Shown: positions 33,129-41,635 of the stretch, one piece after another | How the letters are laid out: every line of letters starts with the position of its first letter | Position numbering within the stretch: position 1 is the stretch's first letter | Source of the DNA: JAXDAY01 sp034679345 | Lineage (GTDB): Bacteria; Eisenbacteria; RBG-16-71-46; CAIMUX01; VGJL01 | Reading direction: 5' to 3' | DNA: 64,000 bases | Assembly (NCBI GenBank): GCA_034679345.1 | Contig: JAXDAY010000004.1 | Coordinates: 1 to 64,000 of the forward strand | The notes under the pieces: generated by a model | Told to the model about the DNA's origin: nothing | What the model saw: only the letters and a program-made list of their open reading frames with translations | Database searches by the model: none | Program-made: the position numbers and the translations under genes

Positions 33129-34376
33129 GTGGCCCCCGACGACGCGAAGGAGCGGATCCGTTCATGGGCGCGTGAGGTCGGCATCTCGCGGATCGGGATC
33201 GCGCCCGCCGAGCGGCCTCCCTTCGCCGAGCGGTTCCACGAGTGGATCGCCCGCGGCGATCACGCGTCGATGCGCTACATGGATCGCCCGGACGTAGACC
33301 GCGCCGATCCGGCCCGTCTCCTCGATGGGTGCCGCAGCGTCATCTGCGCGGCTCTCGATTACGGGCAGCGAGAAGATCCGGCGGCCGACGACCGCAGCCT
33401 CGGGCGTGTCTCGGTCTATGCCTGGGGAGAGGACTATCATGACGTGCTCGCCGGGAAGCTCCGTGAGGTGGCGCGCCGGATGCAGGAGGCATGGCCCGCC
33501 TCGCGATCGCGTGTGACGGTCGACACCTCGCCGGTTCTCGAGAAGCCGTTCGCCGCGCGCGCGGGACTCGGCTGGATCGGCAAGCACACGAACCTGATCT
33601 CGGCCGAGGTGGGCAGCACCTTCTTCCTCGGCGAGATCTTCACGACCCTCGAGCTCAAGGCCGACACCCCGGAGGTCGATCGATGCGGCTCGTGCGTGCG
33701 CTGCATCGAAGTCTGCCCGACGCAGGCGATTCCCGGGCCATACCGGCTCGATGCGCGGCGCTGCATCGCTTACTGGAACATCGAGCACCGCGGGCCGATC
33801 CCGGAGGGGATCGCGCGAGCGATGGGAAACTGGATCTTCGGGTGCGATCTCTGCCAAGAGGTCTGCCCGTGGAACCGGGAGGCGCCGATCACGCGCGAGA
33901 TCCGCTTCGCGCTCCGCCCGGGGACCGTGGGCGTGCCGCTGGCGATCTGGGAGAGGATGGGCGAGGATGAGCTCCGGGGAAGGATGCGGGGAAGCGCCCT
34001 CGGTCGCGCACGGGCCGACGGATTGCGGCGCAACGTGCAGATCGCGTCTCGAAACCAGCGGGACGCGCGGAGGGGATCGATGAGTCAATCCAGCGAGCCC
34101 GTCGTGCTCTATGCGGCCTCCTGGTCGCCGGAGTGCCGCATCGCGCGACGCTTTCTCGAGCGGCATGGGATCGCGCACGAGCGGATCGAGATCGACCGCG
34201 ATCCCGCTGCGGCCGAGCAGTTGCAGCGCGCCACCGGGCGGCGCACGGTTCCGGTGCTTCGCATCGGCGAGGAGTGGTTTCAGGCCTGGGATCGGCAGCG
34301 CGGCTTCCGCTTCCGCGAAACGGCGCAACGCCTGGGCATCCCGGCCGGCGAAGTTCCGGAGTGGGGGAACGCATGA
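33129..34376 (+). CDS. queG: Epoxyqueuosine reductase fused to a glutaredoxin-like domain
   Basis: The 415-residue protein is a complete QueG (residues 1 to about 310). The catalytic Asp region is VTVDTSPVLEKPFAARAGLG, and two [4Fe-4S] sets are CGSCVRCIEVCP and GCDLCQEVCP with an extra ligand in ARRCIAYW. QueG reduces epoxyqueuosine to queuosine in tRNA, using cobalamin. Without any stop, the frame continues into a glutaredoxin-like domain (about 318-400) with TGRRTVPVLRIGEEWF (cis-Pro TVP). The expected CxxC is Ser333-Pro-Glu-Cys336, so the first cysteine is replaced by serine. An internal ATG at 34080 has GGAGGGG 4 bases upstream, so the domain may also be made alone. The stop overlaps the next gene (ATGA). 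Confidence 0.85.
   Translation: MAPDDAKERIRSWAREVGISRIGIAPAERPPFAERFHEWIARGDHASMRYMDRPDVDRADPARLLDGCRSVICAALDYGQREDPAADDRSLGRVSVYAWGEDYHDVLAGKLREVARRMQEAWPASRSRVTVDTSPVLEKPFAARAGLGWIGKHTNLISAEVGSTFFLGEIFTTLELKADTPEVDRCGSCVRCIEVCPTQAIPGPYRLDARRCIAYWNIEHRGPIPEGIARAMGNWIFGCDLCQEVCPWNREAPITREIRFALRPGTVGVPLAIWERMGEDELRGRMRGSALGRARADGLRRNVQIASRNQRDARRGSMSQSSEPVVLYAASWSPECRIARRFLERHGIAHERIEIDRDPAAAEQLQRATGRRTVPVLRIGEEWFQAWDRQRGFRFRETAQRLGIPAGEVPEWGNA
34080..34376 (+). CDS. Possible internally initiated glutaredoxin-like protein
   Basis: In frame inside the queG gene, ATG 34080 has a strong GGAGGGG site 4 bases upstream and would yield a 98-residue stand-alone glutaredoxin-like domain. Ordinary glutaredoxins are about this size, so the site may be the old start of a separate gene that fused to queG, or it may still be used. 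The active site reads WSPEC, with Ser in place of the nucleophilic Cys. Confidence 0.4.
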   Translation: MSQSSEPVVLYAASWSPECRIARRFLERHGIAHERIEIDRDPAAAEQLQRATGRRTVPVLRIGEEWFQAWDRQRGFRFRETAQRLGIPAGEVPEWGNA

Positions 34377-35242
34377 GCGCGATGCCCCCTCCGCCCGTCC
34401 AGGTTTCGATTCCTCGCCGCACGGGACCTCCACTGAACGGCGATCTCCACCGCCCGGCCGCGCCCGATGGTTCCCGGGCAGTGCTCATCATTCATGGATT
34501 CAAGGGATTCAAGGACTGGGGATTCTGGCCGCGGACCGCCGAGAGCCTTGCATCCGGCGGGATTCAAGCGCTGCGCTTCAACCTCGGCGGAAGCGGCGTG
34601 TCGGGCTCCGGCGATCGCTTCGACGACGCCGAGGGTTTCTCCACGAACACTTACGGCAAGGAGCTCGCCGACATCGCCGCTGCCGTCGACTTCCTCGAAG
34701 CCTCGATGCGCGAGCGTCGGACGGATCGCGAGGTTTCGATCGGCCTCCTGGGGCACAGCCGGGGCGGCGGGATGGCGATCCTGCACGCGGCGCGCGACCC
34801 CAGGATCCGCGCCCTCGTCACCTGGTCCGCGATCTCCCGGGCCGATCGCTTCACGGCCGAGATGATCGACGCTTGGGAACGTGGGGAGACGGTTCCGGTG
34901 GTGAACACGCGCACGGGTCAGGTCCTGCGCCTGGGCCGGCAGAACTACGACGAGACGCGCCTGCATCCGGAGCGCGTCGACATCCTCGCGGCGGCGGGCG
35001 CCGTTTCGGTCCCATGGCTCATCGTGCACGGCGAGGAGGATTCGACCGTGCCCATGCTCGAGGCGAGGAATCTCGCCGAGGCGAACCGCCGCGGAACCGC
35101 GACGGCGCGGCTACGTTCGATCCCGGGGACCGGGCACACTTTCGACGCGGCGCACCCGTTCGAGGATGAGCCGGCGGCGTTCGCCGAGGCGCTTCGCGAG
35201 ACTCTCGCCTGGTTCGACTCGCGGCTGCCGGGCGCTTCTTGA
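34373..35242 (+). CDS. Alpha/beta hydrolase
   Basis: The 289-residue protein has the oxyanion strand LIIHGFKGFKDWGF, nucleophile elbow GLLGHSRGGGMA, acid loop LIVHGEEDSTVP and terminal His in GTGHTFDAAHPF, so the Ser-Asp-His triad is complete. It lacks a signal peptide. The fold is typical of dienelactone/prolyl-peptidase-like hydrolases; substrate unknown. Its ATG overlaps the queG stop, so the two are translationally coupled. Confidence 0.8.
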   Translation: MSAMPPPPVQVSIPRRTGPPLNGDLHRPAAPDGSRAVLIIHGFKGFKDWGFWPRTAESLASGGIQALRFNLGGSGVSGSGDRFDDAEGFSTNTYGKELADIAAAVDFLEASMRERRTDREVSIGLLGHSRGGGMAILHAARDPRIRALVTWSAISRADRFTAEMIDAWERGETVPVVNTRTGQVLRLGRQNYDETRLHPERVDILAAAGAVSVPWLIVHGEEDSTVPMLEARNLAEANRRGTATARLRSIPGTGHTFDAAHPFEDEPAAFAEALRETLAWFDSRLPGAS

Positions 35243-35268
35243 CAGCTTTGAAGCCTTCGGAATAGCCT
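35239..35268 (+). promoter_or_regulatory. Possible promoter of the NifU-like gene
   Basis: TTGACA (35239-35244), an 18-bp spacer and TAGCCT (35263-35268) overlap the end of the hydrolase gene, 68 bases before the NifU-like ATG. The same TTGACA-N18-TAGCCT combination occurs before dxs. Between lies a weak hairpin (CCTTCG with CGAAGG). Confidence 0.4.
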
Positions 35269-35335
35269 CATTCGAAGGAATCGGCGCCGCGCCGCGAAAC
35301 GGGCGGGAACGGAAGCAGAGGGAGGTGGAGGGACC

Positions 35336-35560
35336 ATGGACGCACAATCAGTCGAGACGGTGTTGAATCGGCGTATCCGGCCCGCGATCCAGATGGACGG
35401 CGGCAACATCGAGCTGGTCGAGGTCAAGGAGAACACGGTCTACGTGCGCCTCGTCGGAGCGTGCCACGGATGTCCGAGCTCGATGATGACCCTCAAGTTC
35501 GGCGTCGAGCGCCTGCTTCGCGAGGAGTTCCCCGAGTTGACCGAGGTCGTGACCGTTTGA
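35336..35560 (+). CDS. NifU C-terminal domain protein (iron-sulfur carrier)
   Basis: The 74-residue protein is a stand-alone NifU C-terminal (Nfu) domain, with IRPAIQMDGGNIELVEV and the cluster-binding CxxC in VGACHGCPSSMMTLKFGVE. Such proteins carry and deliver [4Fe-4S] clusters. GGAGG lies 9 bases upstream of ATG. It lies downstream of queG, an iron-sulfur enzyme, and upstream of the O-methyltransferase gene (5-base gap), which suggests cotranscription with the latter. Confidence 0.9.
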   Translation: MDAQSVETVLNRRIRPAIQMDGGNIELVEVKENTVYVRLVGACHGCPSSMMTLKFGVERLLREEFPELTEVVTV

Positions 35561-35565
35561 GCTAG

Positions 35566-36201
35566 ATGGAACCGGAGAGCGTCGCGGGAACCGAAGCCTA
35601 TCTGAATGGCCTGTTCCCTGCTCCAGATCCGGTGCTGCTCGCGATGGGTGAACGGGGTCGCGAGCGGGACTTTCCCATCGTCGGTCCCCTCGTCGGAGGA
35701 CTCCTGGAGGTGCTCGCCCGCGCCTCGCGCGCGCGAGAGATCCTCGAGCTGGGATCGGGCTTCGGCTACTCGGCCTATTGGTTCGCCCGCGGCATCGAGC
35801 CTCCCGGCAGGATCGTCCTCACCGACGGCCGCTCCGAAAACCTCGAAGAAGCCCGCGGATGGCTCGAGCGGGGCGGCTTTCCGCATCGCTTCGAGTACGT
35901 CGTCGGGGAAGCGCTCGATCGGCTGCAACACCCCGGCGAGGTCTGGGACATCATCTTCTGCGACATCGACAAGCACGCCTATCCGAAGGTCGTGGAGATC
36001 GCGGTCGACCGCCTGCGCCCGGGCGGGCTTTTGATCTTCGACAACGCCCTCTGGTCCGGGCGCGTTCTGCCCGAGTCGGGACCGGGCGATGCCGCGACCG
36101 AGGGGATTCGCGAAGCGTCGAGGCGCATCGCCGCCCATCCGCGTCTGCGAGCCACGCTTCTGCCGCTTCGCGACGGAGTTCTCGTCGCCGTGCGAATCTG
36201 A
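35566..36201 (+). CDS. Class I O-methyltransferase (COMT-like)
   Basis: The 211-residue SAM-dependent methyltransferase has motif I ILELGSGFGYSAYWFARGI and motif II RIVLTDGRSENL. The metal-binding block is WDIIFCDIDKHAYPKVVEIA, followed by LLIFDNALWSGRV, matching the cation-dependent catechol O-methyltransferase-like group. Acceptor unknown. The start is ATG 35566, 5 bases after the NifU-like gene; a ribosome site is weak, so translational coupling is likely. The PhoB-like regulator follows after 14 bases. Confidence 0.8.
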   Translation: MEPESVAGTEAYLNGLFPAPDPVLLAMGERGRERDFPIVGPLVGGLLEVLARASRAREILELGSGFGYSAYWFARGIEPPGRIVLTDGRSENLEEARGWLERGGFPHRFEYVVGEALDRLQHPGEVWDIIFCDIDKHAYPKVVEIAVDRLRPGGLLIFDNALWSGRVLPESGPGDAATEGIREASRRIAAHPRLRATLLPLRDGVLVAVRI

Positions 36202-36215
36202 GGCACAAGCGCGTC

Positions 36216-36905
36216 GTGGCGAAGGGGACGATCCTGGTCATCGAGGATGAGGCGGACATCCGGGATCTCATCCGCCACAATCTGGAGCGGGAGAGGTTCC
36301 GTGTGCTTTGCGCGGATTCGGGCGAGGAGGGAATCGGCGTCGCGCGCAGGGAGTCGCCCGATCTCGTCCTGCTCGACGTCATGCTCCCCGGGATGGACGG
36401 CCTCGAGGTCTGCCGCGCTCTCCGCTCGCGGCCGGAGACGCGGAGCGTGCCGATCGTGATGCTCACCGCGCGCGCGGAAGATTCCGATGTCATCGTCGGC
36501 CTCGAGCTCGGCGCCGATGACTACATCACGAAGCCCTTCAGCCCGAGGGTGCTCCTGGCCCGGCTGCGCGCGGTGCTGCGCCGGCGCGAGGCCGAATCGG
36601 CCGAGCCGGGGGAATCGCTCGCGCACAAGGAACTCCGCCTCGATCTCACGCGCCATGAAGTGAGGCTCGAGGGGGAGTCGATCGAGCTCACCTTGACCGA
36701 GTTCAAGATCCTCGCTTTCCTGGCGCGACACCCCGGGCGGGTCTTCTCGCGCTATCAGATCCTCGATGGAATCCAGAGTCAGGATTCCTTCGTTCTCGAT
36801 CGGACGATCGATGTCCATATTGCCGCCCTGCGCCGGAAGCTCGGCGCGTTCGGGTCCAACATCCAGACGGTGCGCGGGATCGGCTACCGGTTGAAGGATG
36901 CCTAG
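36216..36905 (+). CDS. phoB: Response regulator, OmpR/PhoB family
   Basis: The 229-residue regulator has a receiver with acidic pocket EDEAD, phospho-acceptor Asp in LVLLDVMLPGMDGLE, Thr in IVMLTARAED and Lys in YITKPFSP. A winged-helix DNA-binding domain follows (SIELTLTEFKILAFLARHPGR, ending TVRGIGYRLKDA). The PhoB name is by domain order and the paired PhoR-like kinase; pst or pho genes are absent here, so the signal is not proven. The start is GTG 36216 with GAGG about 12 bases before. It overlaps the kinase start by 8 bases. Confidence 0.8.
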   Translation: MAKGTILVIEDEADIRDLIRHNLERERFRVLCADSGEEGIGVARRESPDLVLLDVMLPGMDGLEVCRALRSRPETRSVPIVMLTARAEDSDVIVGLELGADDYITKPFSPRVLLARLRAVLRRREAESAEPGESLAHKELRLDLTRHEVRLEGESIELTLTEFKILAFLARHPGRVFSRYQILDGIQSQDSFVLDRTIDVHIAALRRKLGAFGSNIQTVRGIGYRLKDA

Positions 36906-38679
36906 GACCTCGCGTCGACTCCTCCGCCACCTCATCCAGCCTCCGCTGCTCCTCTCGCTGATCCCGCTCCTGCTGACCCTCGGCGCGCTCGAGGGCCCTG
37001 TCCGGCGCCGGGCGGAAGCGATGGAAGCCGACTGGTGCCGCGAGCGGGCCCGCATGACGGCGCAGCTTCTGATCGGAGTCGTTCGCGAGACGCGAGACGG
37101 GCCGATCGCCGCCGCGCCGAGCGGCGCGGAGCGGATCCTGACGGAGGATTCCGGCGGCAGAATCATCCACGACACCGCTTCGGGGAGGCTTCAGGAGAGT
37201 CATCGATGGTTCGGTCCGGGAAGCGAGGCGGAGATCTCCCTCGAGGAGGTCCGCCGGATCGAGCTTCCCGGCTCGGGGCCCGCTCTCCGCTGCCGGGCGA
37301 GCTGGGGAAGCGGGGAGAGGGCTGGAGCGCTCATCTTCCTTCGTCCCCTGCGTCCTCTGGAGACAGGGCTCGCAGCCGCCCGTTACGGAGCGGCGCTTCT
37401 CTGGCTTCTCTGGGCGTTCGGCTTCGTCTTTCTCGCGGCGCGCACTCAAAGGCGGATCCTCGCCGAATCGAGCGGGCTGGAGGCGAGGCTCTCCGCGTTC
37501 CCATCGAAGGCTGCCGACGCCGGCCCGACGACCCTTCCCCTTCTGGGGCTCGATCGGCCCGTGCGCGAGGCGGGGGATCGGACGGGCGAGGCGATCCGCC
37601 ATCTGGAAGAGGAGCTGCTCGAGCGCGACGCCGTCTTGCACGGCATGCTCGAGGGAGTCGTCGCGGTCGATCTCGCGGGGCAGGTGATCCTGATCAATCC
37701 CTCCGCGGAGCGACTGCTCGGCCTGCCCGCCGGCTCCTCCCAGGGACGGCGGGTCACGGAGCTTGTGCCGAGCAGCGCCTTCCACGATCTGATCGAGCAG
37801 GTCCTCCGGGATGCCGAGCCCGGAGCATCGGAGTTCGACCTCGCGGAGGGCCGGCGGAGCATCCGCGTGCTCGGTGACGCTCTGCGGGGTCCCGACGGCG
37901 CCATGAGGGGGGCGGTGCTCGTCATGGGGGATGTCACCGACATTCGACGTCTCGAAATGATCCGACGCGATTTCGTGGCCAACGTCTCCCATGAGCTGAA
38001 GACCCCGATCACGGCGATTCACGGCTACGTGGAGACGCTCCTGGAGCAGGGGGAGGATGATCCCCTCTTGCGCAGGCGGTTCCTGGGAATCGTGGCGGAA
38101 AACGCGGTGCGGATGCACCGCATACTCGAGGATCTCCTCCAGCTCGCGCGCGTCGAGTCGACGGGGGAAGAGGTCGAGAGAACGCCGGTCGACCTGCGGG
38201 ACCTCGTCGCGCGCGCGATCGAAGGCCTTCGGAGCGAGGCCGACGCGAAGGGGATGCGGTGCGAGTCGGATCTCCCGCAAGAGCTGCCGCGACTGCAGGC
38301 GAACGAGGCGCTCCTCGAGCGGGCGCTCGAGAACCTAATCGAGAATGCGATCAAGTACGGCCCGAACGGCTCCGTCGTCTCGGTCCGCGCTCGGGACGAG
38401 GGCGAGACGCTCCGCCTCGAGGTGAAGGATTCTGGTCCTGGGATCGCAGCCGCGCATCTTCCGCGGCTCTTCGAGCGCTTCTATCGCGTGGAGAAGGGCA
38501 GATCGCGGGAGCTCGGCGGCACGGGGCTCGGACTCGCGATCGTCCGGCACATCGCGCTCGCCCATGGAGGCGAGGCGGGAGTGGAGAGCCGCCTCGGCGA
38601 GGGCTCGACCTTCCACATCCGCATCCCATGGACCCGGCCGGGGGGTATCATGGGGCGAGGGTCGGCCAGGCGCTCCTGA
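36898..38679 (+). CDS. phoR: PhoR-like sensor histidine kinase with PAS domain
   Basis: The 593-residue kinase has two membrane segments (about 12-35 and 162-182) around a small periplasmic domain. Next come a PAS domain (about 245-345, VVAVDLAGQVILINPSAERL), HisKA with phospho-His in NVSHELKTPITAIHGY (about 365), and the HATPase motifs NLIENAIKYGP, VKDSGPGIA, LFERFYR and GGTGLGLAI. It is cognate to the upstream response regulator (8-base overlap). By domain layout it is PhoR-like; the sensed signal is unknown. Confidence 0.85.
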   Translation: MPRTSRRLLRHLIQPPLLLSLIPLLLTLGALEGPVRRRAEAMEADWCRERARMTAQLLIGVVRETRDGPIAAAPSGAERILTEDSGGRIIHDTASGRLQESHRWFGPGSEAEISLEEVRRIELPGSGPALRCRASWGSGERAGALIFLRPLRPLETGLAAARYGAALLWLLWAFGFVFLAARTQRRILAESSGLEARLSAFPSKAADAGPTTLPLLGLDRPVREAGDRTGEAIRHLEEELLERDAVLHGMLEGVVAVDLAGQVILINPSAERLLGLPAGSSQGRRVTELVPSSAFHDLIEQVLRDAEPGASEFDLAEGRRSIRVLGDALRGPDGAMRGAVLVMGDVTDIRRLEMIRRDFVANVSHELKTPITAIHGYVETLLEQGEDDPLLRRRFLGIVAENAVRMHRILEDLLQLARVESTGEEVERTPVDLRDLVARAIEGLRSEADAKGMRCESDLPQELPRLQANEALLERALENLIENAIKYGPNGSVVSVRARDEGETLRLEVKDSGPGIAAAHLPRLFERFYRVEKGRSRELGGTGLGLAIVRHIALAHGGEAGVESRLGEGSTFHIRIPWTRPGGIMGRGSARRS

Positions 38680-38721
38680 GCCCGCGAGCGTGAGTCCTCG
38701 GCCGACGGCGGAAGAGCGAAC

Positions 38722-38743
38722 GAGGTTCGATCGAGGTTCGATC
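38722..38743. repeat. Tandem 11-bp duplication in the leader
   Basis: GAGGTTCGATC occurs twice in direct tandem between the PhoR-like gene and the DUF4412-like gene. It is probably a slippage duplication of no known function. Confidence 0.6.
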
Positions 38744-38761
38744 GGGAAAGGAAGGACGAGG

Positions 38762-39541
38762 ATGCGACACTTTCGCTGGATCGGCGGCCTGGCACTCGGT
38801 CTCGCCGTCGTGGCGCCCGCCCGTGCCGATCTGACGATCGAGACGAAGCACCAGGATCATGTGATCCAGACCCTGGTCTCGGGGCACAAGTTGAGCGTGC
38901 AGACGCCGGCGGCGGATGGAAGCATGATCTTTCGCGGCGATCAGAAGCTTCTCTGGATGATCGACGCGGAGCGCAAGACCTACCGCGAGATGACCGAGAA
39001 GGACGTCGAGGCGCTGGGATCGAAGCTGCAGGATGCGATGGCGAAGATGAAAGAGGCGCTCGCCAGCGTCCCGCAGGAGCAGCGCGCCGCGGTGGAGAAG
39101 ATGATGGCCGGGCAGATGCCCGCGACGGAAGCGGCAAAGCGGATCGTCACGCCGCTTGGGCAGAGCCGGAAGATCAACGAGTTCGTGTGCGCCGGCTATC
39201 GCGCGCAGATCGAGGGCGAGGGGGAGTTGGAGATCTGGTCGACCGATCCGAAGGCGCTCGAGATTTCGGCGTCGGATCTGGCGGTCTTCAATGACTTCGC
39301 CGCGTTCATGAAGGCGTTGAATCCCGGCGGGCTGGAATCGATGGAGGGTCTGCTGAAGGACTTCGAGCATCCCAAGGAGGGCGACGTGCCGGGCCTCCCG
39401 ATTCTGACCATCATGAAGGACGAAGAGGGAAAGGAGCGGTGGCGCAGCGAGGTCACCCGGATCTCCCATGATGCGATACCGGGATCGATCTTCGAGTTGC
39501 CCGCCGGGCTCGAGAAGGAGAAGTTCGAGCTGGGGGGCTGA
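38762..39541 (+). CDS. Exported DUF4412-like protein
   Basis: The 259-residue protein has a signal peptide (WIGGLALGLAVVAPARA) and begins its mature part DLTIETKHQDH, as in DUF4412 proteins. A beta-rich N-terminal half includes MIFRGDQKLLWMIDAERKTY. A helical insert (about 85-125) is rich in Met and Lys, and EIWSTDPKALEISASDLAVF follows in the C-terminal half. Function unknown, probably periplasmic lipid- or ligand-binding by analogy with LolA-like folds. GGAAGGACGAGG precedes the ATG. Its stop overlaps the start of the MFS gene (TGATG), so they are coupled. Confidence 0.7.
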   Translation: MRHFRWIGGLALGLAVVAPARADLTIETKHQDHVIQTLVSGHKLSVQTPAADGSMIFRGDQKLLWMIDAERKTYREMTEKDVEALGSKLQDAMAKMKEALASVPQEQRAAVEKMMAGQMPATEAAKRIVTPLGQSRKINEFVCAGYRAQIEGEGELEIWSTDPKALEISASDLAVFNDFAAFMKALNPGGLESMEGLLKDFEHPKEGDVPGLPILTIMKDEEGKERWRSEVTRISHDAIPGSIFELPAGLEKEKFELGG

Positions 39542-40950
39542 TGCCGCAGAGCGAACCGAGGGCCCGCGCCGGCGACGGAGTGCTCCTGGCGATCGGCGCG
39601 GGCTCGTTCATGTCCACCCTGGGCGCGAGCGCGGTCCAGGTGACCCTGCCGATGATCCGCGCCGACCTGGGTGCGCGACTCTCCACCATCGAGTGGGTCA
39701 TCACGGTCTACCTGCTGGTCGTGAGCTCCCTTCTGCTGACCTTCGGACGCCTCGGGGACCTCAAAGGGCAGAGGCGAACGTACCGCTACGGTCTCGGCAT
39801 CTTCCTCCTGGGCTCTCTCCTGTGTTCCCTCGCGCCCACATCGGGAGTCCTCATCGCCTGCCGCGCGGTCCAGGCCGTCGGCGCCGCGGTCCTTTTCGCT
39901 TCCGCTCCGGCCATCCTGACGCGCGCCTTTCCGCCCGAGCGACGGGGGCGGGTGCTCGGTCTGCAGGGGATGATGACCTATCTCGGCCTCACCCTCGGGC
40001 CCGCGCTCGGCGGCTGGCTCTCGCAGAGACTCGGCTGGCGCGCCGTCTTCCTGGTTTACCTGCCGATCGGCCTGATCACCCTCGTTCTCGCCATCCGCTA
40101 TCTGCCGCTCGATCGGGATGAGCCGGTTCCGGCGCGCTTCGATCCGTGGGGCACCGCGACGTTCGGATTGGGGCTTTCCCTCATCATCCTAGGACTGAAC
40201 CGGGGAAGCCTTTGGGGCTGGAGCTCGCCGGCGACCCTGGCGGCTCTGAGCGTCGGAGCAGCCCTTCTGGCGCGTTTCTTCCAGATCGAGAAGCGCCTCG
40301 AGAGTCCGATGCTGGATCTATCGCTCTTCCGAAGCCGCATCTTCACAGCCGCCGCGGCGAGCGCCTCGGCCAACTATATCGCCGTCTTCGCCGTCACCTT
40401 CCTCATGCCGTTCTACCTGATCGAGGTGCGCGGGCTCGCGCCCGGCACGGTCGGGCTCTTCCTGATGGCTCCGCCGGTCATCATGGCCGCGAGCTCACCG
40501 ATCGCCGGACATCTCTCCGACCGGATCGGATCCCGGATCCCCGCGACGGCGGGGATGCTCGTTCTCGCCGTGGGGCTACTTCTCCTCTCGCAGCTCGGGG
40601 CGGACGGGCCGCTTCCCCTCGTTCTCGTTGCGCTCGCCGTGAACGGCCTGGGCAATGGGATCTTCGCGGCCCCCAACTCGAGCTCCCTCTTGGGCGCTGC
40701 GCCCCGCGAGCGCCAGGGCACCGCCTCGGGGATCCTGGCCACCTCGCGCAACCTGGGGATGGTCCTCGGCGTGGCGCTCTCGGGCGCGATCACATCCGGG
40801 ATGATCGCGCGATCGCAGGACCCGACGCGGGGAATGCTGGACGGGATGCGCGTGAGCTATCTCGTCGCGGCGGCGATCGCTCTGCTGGGAGCCTTCATCT
40901 CCTCGCGCCGCGGCGACTCGCTGCCGCCCGGGGCCGCCCCGCGCCGCTGA
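39541..40950 (+). CDS. MFS transporter, DHA2 (14-TMS drug:proton antiporter) family
   Basis: The 469-residue protein has about 14 membrane segments. The family motif A is LTFGRLGDLKGQRRTYR after helix 2. Motif C-like segments include LGLTLGPALGGWLSQRLGWR in helix 5, as in EmrB/QacA-type exporters. It probably exports toxic compounds with proton exchange; substrate unknown. It is translationally coupled to the upstream DUF4412-like gene and converges with nth, overlapping by 56 bases, an unusually long convergent overlap. Confidence 0.85.
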   Translation: MPQSEPRARAGDGVLLAIGAGSFMSTLGASAVQVTLPMIRADLGARLSTIEWVITVYLLVVSSLLLTFGRLGDLKGQRRTYRYGLGIFLLGSLLCSLAPTSGVLIACRAVQAVGAAVLFASAPAILTRAFPPERRGRVLGLQGMMTYLGLTLGPALGGWLSQRLGWRAVFLVYLPIGLITLVLAIRYLPLDRDEPVPARFDPWGTATFGLGLSLIILGLNRGSLWGWSSPATLAALSVGAALLARFFQIEKRLESPMLDLSLFRSRIFTAAAASASANYIAVFAVTFLMPFYLIEVRGLAPGTVGLFLMAPPVIMAASSPIAGHLSDRIGSRIPATAGMLVLAVGLLLLSQLGADGPLPLVLVALAVNGLGNGIFAAPNSSSLLGAAPRERQGTASGILATSRNLGMVLGVALSGAITSGMIARSQDPTRGMLDGMRVSYLVAAAIALLGAFISSRRGDSLPPGAAPRR

Positions 40951-41635
40951 GCCTGCGGCGCGCCGGCTTCTTGCGCTCGGCGCGACTCTGCCTTCCGAGC
41001 GCTGCGAAGGCGCAACGCTCGGCAAGGACGCAGGCCTCGCACCGCGGGGAGCGGGCGACGCACACGAGCCGGCCATGCAGGATCATCCGGTGGCTCAGGG
41101 CTGTCCAGCCCTTCCTCGGGAAAAGGAGCATCAGCTCGGATTCGATCTTCAGCGGATCCGCCGACGCGGATAGCGCCAGGCGCCGGCTCACTCGCGCGAC
41201 GTGGGTGTCGACGGCGATTCCCTCCTGCTTGCCGAAGGCGCTTCCGAGGATCACGTTGGCGGTCTTGCGGCCCACTCCCGGCAGCGGGAGGAGCGATTCC
41301 ATCGTCTCGGGCAGAGATCCGCCGAAGTCGACGACGATGCGCTCGCACGCCCCCAGGATGCTCTTCGCCTTGTTCCGGTAGAAGCCGGTCGAGCGGATCG
41401 CCTCCTCGAGGCCATCCCTGCCGAGCTTCAGGAAGTCGCCTGGCGTCGGGCACCGGCGGAAGAGCCCAGGGGTGACCTGGTTGACACGGGCATCGGTGCA
41501 CTGCGCCGAGAGGACGGTCGCGACGAAGAGCTGGAAGGGATTCTCGAAGTCGAGGGTGCACCGGGCATCGGGGTATGCCCGCGCCAGGCGCCCGCCGATC
41601 CAGCGCGCTAGGGCCTTCTTCTCGTGGTCAGCCAT
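40895..41635 (-). CDS. nth: Endonuclease III
   Basis: The 246-residue DNA glycosylase/AP lyase has the helix-hairpin-helix LLPLPGVGRKTANVILG with catalytic Lys and the catalytic Asp in VDTHVARVSRRL. The [4Fe-4S] set is CVARSPRCEACVLAERC (C-x6-C-x2-C-x5-C). It removes oxidised pyrimidines. It is longer than usual (about 210) because of a basic tail of about 35 residues (AERKKPARRRL onward), which lies in the convergent overlap with the MFS gene. Its start overlaps the PHP gene by 28 bases. Confidence 0.92.
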   Translation of the reverse strand: MADHEKKALARWIGGRLARAYPDARCTLDFENPFQLFVATVLSAQCTDARVNQVTPGLFRRCPTPGDFLKLGRDGLEEAIRSTGFYRNKAKSILGACERIVVDFGGSLPETMESLLPLPGVGRKTANVILGSAFGKQEGIAVDTHVARVSRRLALSASADPLKIESELMLLFPRKGWTALSHRMILHGRLVCVARSPRCEACVLAERCAFAALGRQSRAERKKPARRRLSGAGRPRAAASRRGARR

